Positions 41,164 to 49,771 of a DNA stretch of 64,000 bases are shown here, in pieces. The DNA comes from Blastomussa wellsi. Its lineage: Eukaryota; Cnidaria; Anthozoa; Scleractinia; Plerogyridae. The stretch is from positions 9,764,868-9,828,867 of the forward strand of contig OX393562.1 of the NCBI GenBank assembly GCA_947652115.1. Direction: 5' to 3'. Every line of letters starts with the position of its first letter. Position 1 is the stretch's first letter. The translations under genes were made by a program, and so were the position numbers. The notes beneath the pieces are model-generated. The model was not told where the DNA came from, did no database searches, and saw only the letters and a list, made by a program, of their open reading frames with translations.

Positions 41164-41385
41164 TCAAACGTTGGTCGGGAGGATTTTCTGGTCCTCCAGG
41201 TACTTCTTGAGCCAGATGCTGCCCGTCATCACACCAGTGAACATTGCGAAGTTTTCGATAGAATCTGAAGGGTCATCTGTAAAACTTCTCTTGAACACTT
41301 TTTTGACAGCCCACCCAATGCCAGCAGAGAGGCCAACGAGAGTCGCGGCCTCCATGGCGTTTTTTACAAGATTGTTTTCAGGCAT
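41164..41385 (-). CDS. Polinton C 73-aa membrane protein
   Basis: 'MPENNLVKNAMEAATLVGLS' with hydrophobic stretches at residues 13-27 and 47-58 and the conserved end 'KKYLEDQKILPTN'. Same length in B; frameshifted in A. It lies 45 bp upstream of the 145-residue gene on the same strand, consistent with a tightly packed late-type gene block. Confidence 0.78.
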   Translation of the reverse strand: MPENNLVKNAMEAATLVGLSAGIGWAVKKVFKRSFTDDPSDSIENFAMFTGVMTGSIWLKKYLEDQKILPTNV

Positions 41386-41423
41386 GTTTTTATGAAAGAA
41401 AAAAATAAAAGTTCAAAAGAAAA

Positions 41424-41678
41424 TTATTCAGACTCCACATTGCTTGGCGGCTTCTCATCTTCATCAGCTTGTGAATCTGCATAGCTTGGCGGTTTCTCGT
41501 CAGGGTAAATTGGCAACACAGGAAATTCCTCATCTTCATATTCATCTTCTTCAATGAATGGTGCATCCCAGAGAAGCATGATTGTATCAAAAAATGCTAC
41601 GGAAAATTTTAACCAAAAATAGCTGATTGCAAAAATACCAACGCCTGATACAACAGCTTGGGCACCGTAAATTTTCAT
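41424..41678 (-). CDS. Polinton C 84-aa single-pass protein with acidic tail
   Basis: A hydrophobic N-half ('AVVSGVGIFAISYFWLKFSV') is followed by an acidic, proline-containing tail with a repeated motif ('DEKPPSYADSQ', 'DEDEKPPSNVESE'). The PPSY part is a PPxY-type late-domain motif, which in enveloped viruses recruits NEDD4-type ubiquitin ligases; its use here is speculation. The A and B counterparts share the plan but not this tail. Confidence 0.6.
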   Translation of the reverse strand: MKIYGAQAVVSGVGIFAISYFWLKFSVAFFDTIMLLWDAPFIEEDEYEDEEFPVLPIYPDEKPPSYADSQADEDEKPPSNVESE

Positions 41679-41724
41679 GTTTTGTATATTGTGTAAATAT
41701 TAAATTGGGGCGGCACCAATGCAA

Positions 41725-42231
41725 TCAATCCATTTTGCGAATTCCTTTTCTTGGCTGCGGTTGCTGCGGTGGCTGCGGTGGCTGCGGCAGAGGAGCTGGT
41801 TCTTTTGGCTGCGGCTCCGGTGGATTATCCTGTTTTTTTGCGAAAAAAGCTTTTATATCATCACGCTTGACATAAGTTGTAACAATGGTTACGCCAATTC
41901 CAGCGATAGTTAGCCATTGGTTTGTGGTGAAACCCTCTGAATCGGCTGCAGCAGGCTTTGGTTCGGTTTCCGGCTCAGGAGCAGGATCACGGGGAGCGGT
42001 TTCTTTTTTTGCCTGCTTGTTGTTTGCAATAATGATAGCCGCCTCAGCTGCGGTTTTTTTCTGCGATTCGCGGGCCAGCCGTGTTCTTTCGGCAACCATT
42101 TTCCCAGCAGCCACTCGCTTGGGATTTTTGGCAGGCTTTGTTGCCGGAGTTTGTGAAGTTACTTGGCTTTCCATTGGTTGCTGCGGTTCAGAGATTTCTT
42201 GAGCGGTCGGTTGCTTCTGTTCTTCAGCCAT
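41725..42231 (-). CDS. Polinton C 168-aa basic single-pass protein
   Basis: Gln/Pro-rich start ('MAEEQKQPTAQEI'), basic 'NPKRVAAGKMVAERTRLARE', and a membrane segment at about residues 112-130 ('QWLTIAGIGVTIVTTYV'). 'KRDDIKAFFAKK' is followed by a long Pro/Gln run at residues 140-162. Present in A and B as broken genes. Possibly a capsid-lining or membrane protein; not recognised by family. Confidence 0.72.
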   Translation of the reverse strand: MAEEQKQPTAQEISEPQQPMESQVTSQTPATKPAKNPKRVAAGKMVAERTRLARESQKKTAAEAAIIIANNKQAKKETAPRDPAPEPETEPKPAAADSEGFTTNQWLTIAGIGVTIVTTYVKRDDIKAFFAKKQDNPPEPQPKEPAPLPQPPQPPQQPQPRKGIRKMD

Positions 42232-42301
42232 TGTTACTTTGAAACAAATTTATATTTAATTAAAAAAAATTTTTGTCAGGAATTGCTGGCTTTCTGAGTA
42301 A

Positions 42302-42904
42302 TTATTCAGCGGTTGGTGGGCTTTGCTCAATAATTTCTTCCGATTTTGCTTCGTGATTTTTTTCAAAATTAATGTGTTTTGCAGATTTTGCTTCGTGATT
42401 TTTTTCAAAATTAATGTGTTTTGTTGTGATCAGAGCTGCGTTTGCCACAGCGAGAAAACGACCGCACCTCAGGGACATGCTGCCTGCCAGGTTAGACAGC
42501 TCTTTGTTGATGATGTAGTCGTTTTTAAGTTCTTTTTGATAAGCATGGATGTCGTCGAGGTTGACTGCCATTCCGACGGCTTTGGTTACAAGAAAAACGA
42601 AGCTGTCGATCAAGCTGTCGGTTGTCTTTGAGCCCACGTATGTCTCGTACCGTTTTGTGTATTTCTCGACCTCTTTGTCACTGAGGCGCTTCACATTCTC
42701 GTGTGTTAACTGCACCCCGATTGCTTCTTTGGCTTTCCCTGTTGACACCAGCACGGCAAGCTGCTCACGAAGTGCAGGAATATCAGGCTGCGTTGAAACT
42801 GGAAAGGCATTGCCGGGCGCGCTCGTTGGCTCAGCTTCAAGCAAGTTCATAATGTCATTTATAGTTTCTTCAATTTCTGGGGTTAATTCGGATGGATTTG
42901 CCAT
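42302..42904 (-). CDS. Polinton C 200-aa helical protein
   Basis: 'MANPSELTPEIEETINDIMN', 'PALREQLAVLVSTGKAKEAI', 'TDSLIDSFVFLVTKAVGMAV' and 'NLAGSMSLRCGRFLAVANAA' are shared with A and B. The C-terminus has a 14-residue block present twice ('KHINFEKNHEAKS'), caused by a 42-bp duplication. No catalytic motif. Located directly upstream of the 168-residue gene and downstream of the ATPase. Function unknown. Confidence 0.75.
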   Translation of the reverse strand: MANPSELTPEIEETINDIMNLLEAEPTSAPGNAFPVSTQPDIPALREQLAVLVSTGKAKEAIGVQLTHENVKRLSDKEVEKYTKRYETYVGSKTTDSLIDSFVFLVTKAVGMAVNLDDIHAYQKELKNDYIINKELSNLAGSMSLRCGRFLAVANAALITTKHINFEKNHEAKSAKHINFEKNHEAKSEEIIEQSPPTAE

Positions 42905-42917
42905 TTTATATTTATTG

Positions 42918-43526
42918 CTATTTTTTTAATTGAGATTTTTTTATTCCGTAAGGGTGCCGAAGTAAGAACACAAGGTAGGAAAACTTATTTTTTTTCAGCC
43001 ATGAAATGTAATCTTTGTACTCATCTTGAGAAAGTTCGCCGGCGTAATCTTCAAAAATCGCTTTCAAAGTCTTCCCTGCGGGAGTGTAAAAAAGCACAAC
43101 TGCCCCAATGTTTTCGCGGAAAGAAGCCGTTATGCTGGTCATCTTTTGGGTGACCACCCACACGCTTAGCCCTGTGTGGCGAGCGCTGAACGCAAGTTTG
43201 ACCAGCTCGCCTGTTCGCTTTTTTACATCTTTCGAGGCTGCGCAGTCATCAAGGATAATGAGCGTGTTGGTGCCCTCGAAAAGCCCGGAAACAAGCTTCA
43301 ACCAGCCCTCAACCCATTCCTGTTCGCAAATGATAACAAAAAAACGCGGGTCCGCCTCTGCGAAGCGATGAAAAGTCTTATTGTACGCAAATGTCGGGCA
43401 GATGAGCACGATGAAGTCGAACTTGCCACGGAAAGGGCCGCGGAGCTTATCAACCACAAACTTTGATTTTCCCGAATTTGTCGGTCCAATTACGAGAGCG
43501 TTAAACGGTATGTTGCCTGGGTCCAT
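42918..43526 (-). CDS. Polinton C packaging ATPase (A32-like)
   Basis: 202 residues, intact. Walker A 'GPTNSGKSKFVVDKL' lies at residues 14-28 and Walker B 'TLIILDDCAAS' near residue 95. Then come 'LAFSARHTGLSVWVVTQK' with the sensor-like Gln, and the conserved end 'YLVFLLRHPYGI'. It belongs to the FtsK/HerA-related genome packaging ATPases of Polintons and nucleocytoplasmic viruses, which drive DNA into preformed capsids. The start codon is 4 bp downstream of the capsid stop. In A and B the first Walker B Asp is Asn, so C is the functional form here. Confidence 0.92.
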   Translation of the reverse strand: MDPGNIPFNALVIGPTNSGKSKFVVDKLRGPFRGKFDFIVLICPTFAYNKTFHRFAEADPRFFVIICEQEWVEGWLKLVSGLFEGTNTLIILDDCAASKDVKKRTGELVKLAFSARHTGLSVWVVTQKMTSITASFRENIGAVVLFYTPAGKTLKAIFEDYAGELSQDEYKDYISWLKKNKFSYLVFLLRHPYGIKKSQLKK

Positions 43527-43530
43527 TTTA

Positions 43531-44781
43531 TTAGTACTGCACAGAATCTAATTGCTGCCCAATTACGTTCATCTGCGAGTCACTGATAACAAAGACGTGG
43601 CAGTTCACGTTGCCTGAGTTTTTGGCATTCCGCTCGAGTTCAAGCTGGACTCCATCTTGTGTGTTTACAAGCCGCGTGCCGCTTCCGTGCATTTCATGAC
43701 TTTCCATTGAGCGAAGATCTATCAGAAGCCCGAACTTGTTTTCGGTGTAAAACTTTTTCAGATTCATGTTCGGTGTTTTGTTTTTTGACTTTCCAAAGAA
43801 GCGGTCAACTTCACCCCAGATATCCTTTCCTTCGATGCCGTTGTTGTAAATCATGTTGGGCTTGCCGTTCACCGTAACGGTGACTTTTGTCAGGTCTGGG
43901 TTGAAGTACTTTTCTAAATCCCTGGTGCCGGCTTCATAAGGCTCAACGAAAAGGAGAAGAAGACCTTTCAGGGACCTTCTCTGCGAGTTTACTCTGAGGT
44001 TTATCCTTGTGTCAATGCCTTTTGAGAAGGTGTGCACAAATGGCCGCTCAACATGATCGTAAAGGAATTCCTTTCCTGAGGAGTAAACACTTCGCGCGTC
44101 GTCCGCCAGAGTCTTGCTCCTCATCATTTCGTACTCGAGCTGGATGTTTGTCAGCTTGTATTTCAGTTTAGCGGGGTCAGAGCCTTTTACAACCTGCGAG
44201 GCCGGCGCAAGGGTCAGCACAAACATGAGGTCGTGGTAAAGAGCTTTGGGGTAGAAAACGCCGTGGTCGGTCAGGATCTGGTGGTCCAGTTGGATTCGAT
44301 ATTTTGTTCCGAAAACCGTGTTAAGTGCGTTTTCCGCGCCCACACCCGAGGTTTTTTTATCCTGCGCATTTGAGCGGATCTTGCAGAGGTCCTCGGACTG
44401 AATACCCTCGAGCAGCATGTTGTCCCGCTCCTCCTGTGAGAGGAAAAGGTCCTCCCAGATCTTGAAAATGTCATACCCCACCGTGTCCTGCAGTATGGTT
44501 CCAGCGTACTTAACAGTCAGCCTGTCGACAAGAGCACGGGAGACGTTTTGTACAAGGAAGTTGTTGGCGTGCCCTCCAGCCAGGTCGATGTTAAAGATAA
44601 GTGAGATCGAGCCTGGCACGAGGACCTCGTTCTCATTCAGCTTGGGCACGTAAACATACAACGTCTCGCCGGGGTTGGCTTCGCTGGGATTAAAAGTGAT
44701 GCGCTTGACCGTGCGCTCGGCTTTCATTCCGCCTAAAATTTTTTCTTGGTTCGTTGGACGAAGGTTTGCTTGCACAGACAT
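43531..44781 (-). CDS. Polinton C major capsid protein (double jelly-roll)
   Basis: 416 residues, intact. Conserved blocks include 'NLRPTNQEKILGGMKAERTV', 'YVYVPKLNENEVLVPGS', 'NNFLVQNVSRALVDRLTVKY', 'EDLCKIRSNAQDKKTSGVGA', 'LDHQILTDHGVFYPKALYHD', 'RRSLKGLLLLFVEPYEAG' and 'QQLDSVQY'. These are shared with A and B. I place it in the double jelly-roll capsid family of Polintons from length, position next to the ATPase and recollection of cnidarian relatives; the fold is not visible in the primary sequence. Divergent from the coiled-coil gene across a 60-bp AT-rich spacer. Confidence 0.88.
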   Translation of the reverse strand: MSVQANLRPTNQEKILGGMKAERTVKRITFNPSEANPGETLYVYVPKLNENEVLVPGSISLIFNIDLAGGHANNFLVQNVSRALVDRLTVKYAGTILQDTVGYDIFKIWEDLFLSQEERDNMLLEGIQSEDLCKIRSNAQDKKTSGVGAENALNTVFGTKYRIQLDHQILTDHGVFYPKALYHDLMFVLTLAPASQVVKGSDPAKLKYKLTNIQLEYEMMRSKTLADDARSVYSSGKEFLYDHVERPFVHTFSKGIDTRINLRVNSQRRSLKGLLLLFVEPYEAGTRDLEKYFNPDLTKVTVTVNGKPNMIYNNGIEGKDIWGEVDRFFGKSKNKTPNMNLKKFYTENKFGLLIDLRSMESHEMHGSGTRLVNTQDGVQLELERNAKNSGNVNCHVFVISDSQMNVIGQQLDSVQY

Positions 44782-44841
44782 GTTTATACAACGCCGGACA
44801 TTTGTATTTAAATAAAAATAATTTGAATATATAATTTCGCG
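44782..44841. promoter_or_regulatory. Divergent promoter between capsid and coiled-coil genes
   Basis: 60 bp with TTTGTATTTAAATAAAAATA and TTTGAATATATAATTTCGCG. A TATA-like box lies about 10-20 bp before each start codon. The same box style (TTTAAATATA or AAATATAAATAT) precedes most genes of A, B and C. Confidence 0.55.
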
Positions 44842-46404
44842 ATGGCTGAAGGTGGAGAGTTTGGATACGATGACCCTGATCTTGACTATGATATTGACTA
44901 CGATGATGACGATGATGACGATGAAGATGAAACCACCGATGAAACAATTCCTCTTATCCCTGGCGACTCATCCACACCTTGGCCTCAAGGTCAAGAGATT
45001 GAGATGCAAACAATGTCTCACGAGAAAAGCGGGCTGCCAGATAAATCTTATATTGAAGAAACATCTTTTGGTGGAACAAGTAGAAGATATATAACAGATG
45101 ATGAGATTCAAAGAAGACTGAAAGCTTTAAGAAACGATCATACAGATTTATATTCCTCAGATAAAGCTGAAAATAATTATGAAATTTTAACTCAGGAGGG
45201 AAAAGATAAAGAAGCAAAACAATTAATAAATATTGTACAAAATGTGGAAATCGAACGTGCAAAAGAATTAATCAAAGAAAGATATCCAGAAGCAAACATA
45301 CCTAAATTGGGATTAAGGCTTGCAACTGCCGAAGAAGCAAAAACAAAACCAGGAATTAAATTTATGGATATTGTTGCTATTGGTAAAAATGCTGGTCTGA
45401 TAAAGGTATTTCTTTCAAATGGAGAAGATTTTCAAAGTTCTTTCTTTAAAACGGAATACATCAAAAAAGTGCTTGGCCGAAAGGCTTTAGAAATTGATAA
45501 TGAAAATTTAATAGAAACGAAGAAACAAAGTGATGAACTTGAAAAACAGATGAAAGAAAAACAAAAAGAACTGAAACAAAAAGAATCAATGGCAAAAGAA
45601 TCTGAAAAACTAAAACAACAAATGGAAGAAAAGAGAAACAAAATTAGACAAATTGAACAACAGAAAGATGATCTTGAAGATACAAATGAGCCATTGAATA
45701 TAGAAGAAATTGAAAAACTGAAACAACAGAAAAAAGACCTTGAAAAAGACCATCAAGAATTAGCAAAGAAACTTGATCAAACTAGAAAAGCAGCAAAAGA
45801 TGGCAAAAAATTGCAAGAAGATATTCGGAAGCTCACACAAAAAAATGCCGAATTAAAAGAAACTGAAGAGAAACTTCAAGAAAAAATTAACACAGAAGAT
45901 CTTAACGAAAAAAAAGAGCGAAAAGCAGAACTTGAAAACAAAAATAAAGAAGACAAAGCAATTATCGATGATGAAAACGCTTCACCTTCTGAAAAAGAGG
46001 CTGCCAGGGAGAGAATTGCAGATAGACAAGAGGAGATTGGCAGGTTGGCAACACAAATTGAAGAAAAAGAAAGAGCCATGCCGCTTCGTGAGCGTGTAAA
46101 AGAAATCTTCAAAAAGTACGGCGTGACAGTGACTTCAATCCTTCTTGCCGCAGGTGTCACGATTGGTGCTGTCATTGGCGTCATTACCAACGCTTTGAAA
46201 TCAATGGCCAAAGCTTTGGGAAACGGGTTAAAAGCTATTGCGAAAAAAACAGCCTCCATTCTTCCGGGACTGCTCGGCTCGATTGTTTCTTTTCTTTTCG
46301 CAACTGCTGGTAAGGTCCTCGGTTTTCTGGCAGAACACACATGGCTTTTAATTTTGGCTGTTGTGGCCTTTTTGGTTGAGAGCTATGCCAAAAAGCAGAG
46401 TTAA
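44842..46404 (+). CDS. Polinton C 520-aa coiled-coil membrane protein
   Basis: Acidic N-terminus (Asp-rich, residues 10-40), then 'WPQGQEIEMQTM' and a middle domain at residues 80-215 ('GIKFMDIVAIGKNAGLIKVF'). A long Lys/Glu/Gln coiled coil spans residues 225-410, and 'MPLRERVKEIFKKYGVTVT' leads into hydrophobic segments ('ILLAAGVTIGAVIGVITNAL', 'HTWLLILAVVAFLVESYAK'). The A copy has the same ends but a different middle domain. Function unknown; a long rod with a membrane-anchored end could be an entry or structural protein, by inference only. Confidence 0.75.
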   Translation: MAEGGEFGYDDPDLDYDIDYDDDDDDDEDETTDETIPLIPGDSSTPWPQGQEIEMQTMSHEKSGLPDKSYIEETSFGGTSRRYITDDEIQRRLKALRNDHTDLYSSDKAENNYEILTQEGKDKEAKQLINIVQNVEIERAKELIKERYPEANIPKLGLRLATAEEAKTKPGIKFMDIVAIGKNAGLIKVFLSNGEDFQSSFFKTEYIKKVLGRKALEIDNENLIETKKQSDELEKQMKEKQKELKQKESMAKESEKLKQQMEEKRNKIRQIEQQKDDLEDTNEPLNIEEIEKLKQQKKDLEKDHQELAKKLDQTRKAAKDGKKLQEDIRKLTQKNAELKETEEKLQEKINTEDLNEKKERKAELENKNKEDKAIIDDENASPSEKEAARERIADRQEEIGRLATQIEEKERAMPLRERVKEIFKKYGVTVTSILLAAGVTIGAVIGVITNALKSMAKALGNGLKAIAKKTASILPGLLGSIVSFLFATAGKVLGFLAEHTWLLILAVVAFLVESYAKKQS

Positions 46405-46427
46405 TTTTCTTTGGGAAAACTCAAAAA

Positions 46428-48128
46428 TTAGCGGAATGTCAAAAACAACAAACCTGCAATTGCAACCGCGCCAACCATCATTGCAACTTTGTTCGTGTCA
46501 TGAGAATCACTGCCCGAGCCAGCCGTTGGCACTCGTTCTTCTGTGTGCACTTGCGTTGTTTGTGTTGACTCTTGTGTTGTCGGTGTTTCAACAGGTTTCA
46601 AATCTTTTTTGCTTTCAGCTGTGGCTGCTTTGTGAATTGGATTGGAAGGATGGCTGTTTGGTGGGTTAATTTTTGATTTTCCGCCATCCATGTGCTGAAG
46701 GGCCGCTTTTTTTGTTCTTTTGTTTGCCCCGTCGTTGACCCCCAGCTTCATACCCGGAATCGCTTGTTTGAGCTGGTTGTTGTAACCAACCGTGCTTTCT
46801 GTGTTGATAACCATGCGGCCTGGCATCAACCAAGCGCCCGGGCACACAGCAAGGTTCAACCGCACTTTTGCCTCGTCCACCGCCAGCTGGTAACGCTGCA
46901 CGCTCTTTGCCAGGTCGGGCATCCTCACTGCGTCTTCAACCAGGACAAGAAACTCGGTCTGGGCCTCCTTTGCTCTGCCTCCCGCCCCAAGAATGCTGCT
47001 GCGGACGTTTACTTGCGCACCCAAGATGCAATACACAAATGCTTCAATCGACTGGTTTATTCTCGACAAACCTGCCTGGGTCAAACCTGTTGTGGTTTTT
47101 GGTGCGAACCAGTTGAATTGCTCTTCAGCTGCATCATTTCTTATGAAACAAACTGATATTCCCTTTTCTGACGCCATTGGATCCTCGTCATCGAATTTTG
47201 CTTTTGCTGATGGATAGGGAACGTTCAGGATGAAAGGATCGCGGCAATAAATATAAACGCTTCCTAGCCCGTGGTTCGGGCCAATTGTAAACCGAAAATC
47301 GGTTGATGAAGGAACTTTGAACTCAGCACATAATCTTTTATAAGAAGCTTCGTCATATTTGTTGTTAAACTGACTCCATGTTGGATCACCCGGCAATGCG
47401 CTAAAGCTTTGGATACCTCCGAGCTGAAATAGGATGCGTCGAACCGTAAAGTACACGTGAAAGATGTAAAACGCTCGTACCTGTGGCGGCAGCTTCAGCG
47501 TGCTGTCTTTGTCAAATACTTCTCGAGATATTCCGCAGCCTGTTGTCGCGCACCACACTGCAAAGTTCAGCTGCTGTTCCCAGAAAGACATATCTGGCTT
47601 CGCCAGCCATTTTTTCGCGGGCTTTGACGTTTCGAATTTCGGTTGTTCCTTGGTAAATATCTCTCTAAACTTTGTTGTAAAATACTGGTCAGGGGTGACA
47701 TAAATTTTGATTACTTTGTTGAATATTTTTTTCAAACTCGGTGCAGCTTCTTCGAATGGAACTGCTGGAACCGCCAGTGAACTTTTTTCTGGGCGTGGCG
47801 TCAGTTGGAAAGGAAAACCGCCAACTTCAACCAAACCCAGAGCTCTTTTCATTTCTGCGCTCCAATATTTGCGATCTGATCCGAATACGCTTTCCAAACT
47901 GTCGGGCCCCTCTTTGAAAAATATTTCGGCTGTTGCTGTGTTGTCCGGTGCAAAAAATACCTGGGCTTCAAATTTGCTTTTGTCAGCCCTCGGGAAACGT
48001 GCAGAAAAAGTCGCCCACGCCTTGGCTTGCGCAAGCTTTGCATTTGTGGAGCTGCCAGCCTGCGCTCGTTTTTCGAGATAGTCATACGCAACAGAATCTT
48101 GTTTGTTTGCGGTTTTCCATATGTTCAT
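46428..48128 (-). CDS. Polinton C 566-aa tail-anchored protein
   Basis: 'MNIWKTANKQDSVAYDYLEK' start, 'AKAWATFSARFPRADKSKFE', 'IKIYVTPDQYFTTKFREIF', 'LPPQVRAFYIFHVYFTVRRI', 'KGISVCFIRNDAAEEQFNWF', 'LNLAVCPGAWLMPGRMVINT', then a Thr/Glu-rich linker and a single C-terminal hydrophobic segment ('VAMMVGAVAIAGLLFLTFR'). Conserved in A and B. It ends 24 bp from the convergent coiled-coil gene. No enzyme motif seen; a large virion or membrane protein is likely. Confidence 0.78.
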   Translation of the reverse strand: MNIWKTANKQDSVAYDYLEKRAQAGSSTNAKLAQAKAWATFSARFPRADKSKFEAQVFFAPDNTATAEIFFKEGPDSLESVFGSDRKYWSAEMKRALGLVEVGGFPFQLTPRPEKSSLAVPAVPFEEAAPSLKKIFNKVIKIYVTPDQYFTTKFREIFTKEQPKFETSKPAKKWLAKPDMSFWEQQLNFAVWCATTGCGISREVFDKDSTLKLPPQVRAFYIFHVYFTVRRILFQLGGIQSFSALPGDPTWSQFNNKYDEASYKRLCAEFKVPSSTDFRFTIGPNHGLGSVYIYCRDPFILNVPYPSAKAKFDDEDPMASEKGISVCFIRNDAAEEQFNWFAPKTTTGLTQAGLSRINQSIEAFVYCILGAQVNVRSSILGAGGRAKEAQTEFLVLVEDAVRMPDLAKSVQRYQLAVDEAKVRLNLAVCPGAWLMPGRMVINTESTVGYNNQLKQAIPGMKLGVNDGANKRTKKAALQHMDGGKSKINPPNSHPSNPIHKAATAESKKDLKPVETPTTQESTQTTQVHTEERVPTAGSGSDSHDTNKVAMMVGAVAIAGLLFLTFR

Positions 48129-48213
48129 TTTCTTTTTCCCTGTTATTTTTCAATTGAAAAATTGCACGGAACAAAATAAAATCGTTTTCCATTATTTTTG
48201 TGTTCAATACAAA

Positions 48214-48879
48214 ATGGTTGTGCTCACAATCATCGCTCCTTCAAACGACTACACAGTTTATTTTCACCAGCCCCTTCAACCAAACTATATCAGACTTTTA
48301 AGTTGTTCTCTTTACAATTCTTGGTTTAACATTAAAAAAGTGGGCAGACTTAAATCGATAACACATAACAAAACCATCACCTTTTTACCGGGCAATTACA
48401 CCTTGAAATCTTTAAAAAGTAAAATTGAAAATGATCTTTTGCCGGACAGTGACTCCTTAAAAGCAGAAATCAACACACCCTATGGTCAAATGGTTGTCTT
48501 AAACACAAATTTGGAAGAATTTCAAATTGATGAAAATTTTAGCTCTCTTCTTGGCTTTGGCATTGTCGGAAATTTACCAAAATTCTTTTCGTTATTGTAT
48601 TCAAAAAAACTGAACTCCACTTCAACGTACTTAATCCATTGTGACTTGATTGACAAACAAGAAAATCAGTTCAATGGAAAACCATCCACCATTCTTGCCA
48701 ACTTTGATATAAAAGGTGAACCTTGGGAAAAAGTTTTTTATCAGTCAGAGCCACAGCATGTTCGTTCCACTTTGAAAAGTCGAGAGGTAAACAGTTTGAC
48801 TATTTCAGTCAAAGATGAGAATGGTGAACTTTTTGATTTCAATGAGATGCCACTCACTTTCGTTTTGGAGATAAATTGA
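48214..48879 (+). CDS. Polinton C penton-like minor capsid protein
   Basis: 221 residues. The start is 48214 ('MVVLTIIAPSNDYTVYFHQP'), chosen because the B copy starts at the same residue. Shared blocks are 'LLSCSLYNSWFNIKKVG', 'INTPYGQMVVLNTN', 'STSTYLIHCDLID', 'NGKPSTILANFDIKGEPWEK' and 'DENGELFDFNEMPLTFVLEI'. It is more divergent from A and B than the capsid is. Family role: single jelly-roll vertex protein, inferred. Divergent from the 566-residue gene and 51 bp upstream of the next gene. Confidence 0.75.
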   Translation: MVVLTIIAPSNDYTVYFHQPLQPNYIRLLSCSLYNSWFNIKKVGRLKSITHNKTITFLPGNYTLKSLKSKIENDLLPDSDSLKAEINTPYGQMVVLNTNLEEFQIDENFSSLLGFGIVGNLPKFFSLLYSKKLNSTSTYLIHCDLIDKQENQFNGKPSTILANFDIKGEPWEKVFYQSEPQHVRSTLKSREVNSLTISVKDENGELFDFNEMPLTFVLEIN

Positions 48880-48930
48880 TTACCTCTTGAATTTCAGACA
48901 ATTAAAAAAAAAAGCTGTATTTTATAGACA

Positions 48931-49566
48931 ATGTCTTCATCAAACGTATTGCCCAGTGCTCCTCCGGAGACACCACAAAGCGGATTATATCCTGTTTTAC
49001 AAACGCCTGAGGCCTTTCGCCTTGGAGAGATAAACGAAATCAAAAAAAAGTTGGCTGAAGAGGTTGACAAATATAGACTTGTTCGAAAAAAATTTAAACG
49101 CGCAAAAACAGCCGTCAACTGGATTTCCGGCGGTCTTGGCGGACTCAGCGCTGTTTTTTCTAGTGCTGGACTTGCGTCTGCTCTAACAGGGGTCGGAATA
49201 CCCGTGGCCATCCCTCTTGGTGTTGTTGGTGGTTTATTCTCTGTTACTTCCTCCGGTTTGATTCTTGCCGGGAAAAAACTTGACAAAAAAATGTCTAAAC
49301 ACCAGGAGATTGTTACTCTTGGCCTTGCAAAACGTGCGAGTGTTGACAAGCTGGTTTCCAAGGCTTTAATTGATAATCGCATTAGTGATTCTGAGTTTCA
49401 GATTATTCTTTCTGAATTGGAACAGTACAATGAGTTAAAAGAAAAGGTACGAGCAAAGCTCACAAAAAAACCATCTTTAAGTAAACTGCCTGATGTTGAA
49501 AAGATAAAAAAAGAGCTTCAAGAACAGCTTATGAGAAAACTGCGGCGCCAAGCACTGCAAATTTGA
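48931..49566 (+). CDS. Polinton C 211-aa glycine-rich membrane protein
   Basis: 'MSSSNVLPSAPPETPQSGLY' and 'EAFRLGEINEIKKKLAEEVD' are followed by two Gly/Ala/Val-rich hydrophobic segments (residues 70-112, 'GGLGGLSAVFSSAGLASALT' and 'IPLGVVGGLFSVTSSGLILA'). A basic helical part ('KKLDKKMSKHQEIVTLGLAK') and a Lys-rich tail close it. It resembles proteins I recall from many cnidarian Polintons. The B copy is the gene into which element C inserted. Its hydrophobic hairpin suggests membrane insertion; function unproven. Confidence 0.75.
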   Translation: MSSSNVLPSAPPETPQSGLYPVLQTPEAFRLGEINEIKKKLAEEVDKYRLVRKKFKRAKTAVNWISGGLGGLSAVFSSAGLASALTGVGIPVAIPLGVVGGLFSVTSSGLILAGKKLDKKMSKHQEIVTLGLAKRASVDKLVSKALIDNRISDSEFQIILSELEQYNELKEKVRAKLTKKPSLSKLPDVEKIKKELQEQLMRKLRRQALQI

Positions 49567-49635
49567 ACTGAAGTTTGAGGGAAAAACAAAAAAAATATCT
49601 TTAAGTATAATTAAAGGTTGACTGCATAACTCAAA

Positions 49636-49767
49636 ATGATCACGATATTTCACATGCTTTTCGTTATTTTTGCGGAACTTTCTTCTCCAGTTTGGCTGAA
49701 TGATGTCAGACAGATAGCTCAACAAGTTGTTGAGGCGATGCGTGAAGCGGACGAAAAAACATTGTGA
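49636..49767 (+). CDS. Polinton C 43-aa peptide with hydrophobic N-terminus
   Basis: 'MITIFHMLFVIFAELSSPVW' followed by 'LNDVRQIAQQVVEAMREADE'. A colinear, diverged copy occurs at the same place in B (51174-51320), with the same 'FH' start and 'IREIAFVVNQALKD' helix. The N-terminus looks like a signal peptide or membrane anchor, with a short amphipathic helix after it. Conservation of both parts across two diverged elements supports a real gene. Confidence 0.6.
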   Translation: MITIFHMLFVIFAELSSPVWLNDVRQIAQQVVEAMREADEKTL

Positions 49768-49771
49768 AATT

